Assembly: GCF_016908595.1 (NCBI RefSeq)
Contig: NZ_JAFBEC010000001.1
Coordinates: 310,001-374,000, forward strand
Length of the DNA: 64,000 bases
Direction of reading: 5' to 3'
Source of the DNA: Geomicrobium sediminis
GTDB lineage: Bacteria > Bacillota > Bacilli > Bacillales > Marinococcaceae
Below the pieces are notes generated by a model, which made no database searches, was not told where the DNA came from, and saw only the letters and a list, made by a program, of their open reading frames with translations. Of this stretch, positions 63,132-64,000 are shown piece after piece. Position numbers and translations under genes: made by a program. Each line of letters starts with the position of its first letter. The stretch's first letter is position 1.

Positions 63132-63604
63132 TACTCGTCGTTTTAGGTACACAAGAACTTCCCTTCACTCGTCTTTTAGAACAAGTCAATAACCTGAAAG
63201 AAAAAGGTGTAATCGAAGAAGAAATTATCGTCCAAAACGGACATACGCCAGCCGACCAATTTGCGCATTTAAACGCAACACCGTTTTTCTCCTATGATGA
63301 AATGAGCGGGCTGTATGATCAGGCGAGCGTCATTATCTCACATGGAGGAACAGGATCATTAATCACAGGCATCAAGAAAAACAAGCCTGTAATTGCTGTC
63401 GCGCGTCTCTCACAGCATGGTGAACATAATGATGATCACCAAACTGAAATTGTTGCTCAATTTAAAGAAACTGAACATATTATTGCAAGCGAAAGTCTCG
63501 AAGAAGATATCAAACGCGCCTTTGCTGGATTTAAACCAGCACCGTACGAAAGCGGACAAACGCAAATTATTACGATGATTCGTAACTACATTAACAACAT
63601 CTAA
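63128..63604 (+). CDS. PssE/Alg13-like glycosyltransferase subunit
   Basis: This 158-residue protein is the catalytic partner of the preceding gene. It starts at TTG (63128) eight nt after GGGGGG; the open frame extends 18 codons upstream inside the previous gene but without family similarity. Key features are ILVVLGTQELPFTRLLEQV and the UDP-sugar-binding SHGGTGSLITGIKKNKPVI with RLSQHGEHNDDHQ. Together the pair probably adds a beta-linked sugar to a lipid-linked intermediate. Confidence 0.92.
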   Translation: MILVVLGTQELPFTRLLEQVNNLKEKGVIEEEIIVQNGHTPADQFAHLNATPFFSYDEMSGLYDQASVIISHGGTGSLITGIKKNKPVIAVARLSQHGEHNDDHQTEIVAQFKETEHIIASESLEEDIKRAFAGFKPAPYESGQTQIITMIRNYINNI

Positions 63605-63635
63605 TCACTACTCCTTAATGAAAGGCCTGAGAACT

Positions 63636-64000
63636 ATGAAGGGAAAGCACATTATAGCGATAATTGGTGCAGTCACGATCATTAATTTGGTCTCGCGCTT
63701 AATTGGCTACTTCCGAGAAATGCTCGTTGCGTATCAATTCGGTTTTAGCTTTCAAGCAGATAGTATTGCGACTGCATACACGATCCCTAACTTTCTTTAC
63801 ATCGTTCTCGGAGGAGCCTTAACGAGTGCATTCGTTTCTGTCTATAGCAAAATAGAAGATCCAGAACGTAAAAAAAAATATTTAAGAAGTATGTTCGGCT
63901 GGTTATCGCTTAGCATGATCTTACTCACGCTACTATTTATAGGAACATCGGAATTACTCATTCCATTCTTATTCCAAGACCAAGCAGAAACCATTTCTTT
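63636..64000 (+). CDS. MurJ/Wzx-like flippase, 5' end only
   Basis: This reads off the right edge; about 121 codons are visible. The N-terminus has NLVSRLIGYFREMLVAYQFG and YTIPNFLYIVLGGALTSAF, typical of the MviN/MurJ superfamily of lipid-linked-saccharide flippases. It could be a MurJ paralogue or a polysaccharide-specific Wzx; the operon context favours the latter. The ATG at 63636 has GAAAGG at ten nt. It is 31 nt downstream of the Alg13-like gene. Confidence 0.88.
   Translation, partial: MKGKHIIAIIGAVTIINLVSRLIGYFREMLVAYQFGFSFQADSIATAYTIPNFLYIVLGGALTSAFVSVYSKIEDPERKKKYLRSMFGWLSLSMILLTLLFIGTSELLIPFLFQDQAETIS

Overview
The window is a chromosomal segment of a Bacillaceae bacterium, probably a halo- or alkali-tolerant one because many of its exported proteins are very acidic. 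The order ppaX-yvoD-lgt-hprK-yvlD/B-uvrA-uvrB-minJ-ctpB-ftsX-ftsE-cccB-yvjA-prfB-secA-hpf-fliT-fliS-fliD-flaG-csrA-fliW-flgL-flgK-flgN-flgM-yvyF-comFC-comFA-degV-degU-degS-yvyE matches the Bacillus subtilis core map. Ribosome binding sites are strong, prfB has the classic RF2 frameshift site, and Gram-positive style lipoproteins are present. No rRNA, tRNA, CRISPR array, transposase or phage gene was seen.

Region 1 (1-22.6 kb, almost all minus strand) is housekeeping: phosphate and lipoprotein metabolism, HPr kinase, a sigma-W-type stress gene (yvlB-like), UvrAB repair, MinJ/FtsEX division functions, CtpB, two small lipoprotein cytochromes c, RF2, SecA and the ribosome hibernation factor. Compared with B. 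subtilis, swrA is missing, and an EnvC/PcsB-like M23 coiled-coil protein sits directly beside ftsEX.

Region 2 (22.8-39.7 kb) is the late flagellar, competence and DegSU block. Sigma-D-type promoters can be read upstream of flaG, of a small-gene unit, and of yvyF-flgM. The flagellin gene hag is not in its usual place between csrA and flaG. That interval instead carries a LuxR-type regulator without a recognisable receiver domain, an unrecognised 122-codon gene and a 59-residue YjfB-like protein that is easily missed.

Region 3 (39.7-64 kb) is a cell-surface island. It has two LytR-CpsA-Psr ligases; two large paralogous membrane-anchored proteins that combine leucine-rich repeats, a CotH-type kinase domain and C-terminal beta domains; two SLH-anchored proteins (a CAP protein and a phosphodiester glycosidase); a six-SH3 amidase; and a TPR lipoprotein-secA2-slaP-like unit. 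It ends in a csaB-led polysaccharide operon (pyruvyl transferase, O-antigen ligase-like polymerase, GT4, Alg14/Alg13-like pair, MurJ/Wzx-like flippase cut by the window edge).

The most interesting hypothesis is that region 3 is one S-layer/surface-protein system. SecA2 and the SlaP-like protein would export SLH proteins, CsaB would pyruvylate the wall polysaccharide that SLH domains bind, and the two extracytoplasmic CotH kinases would modify exported envelope proteins. The kinase link is inference from gene neighbourhood and conserved motifs.
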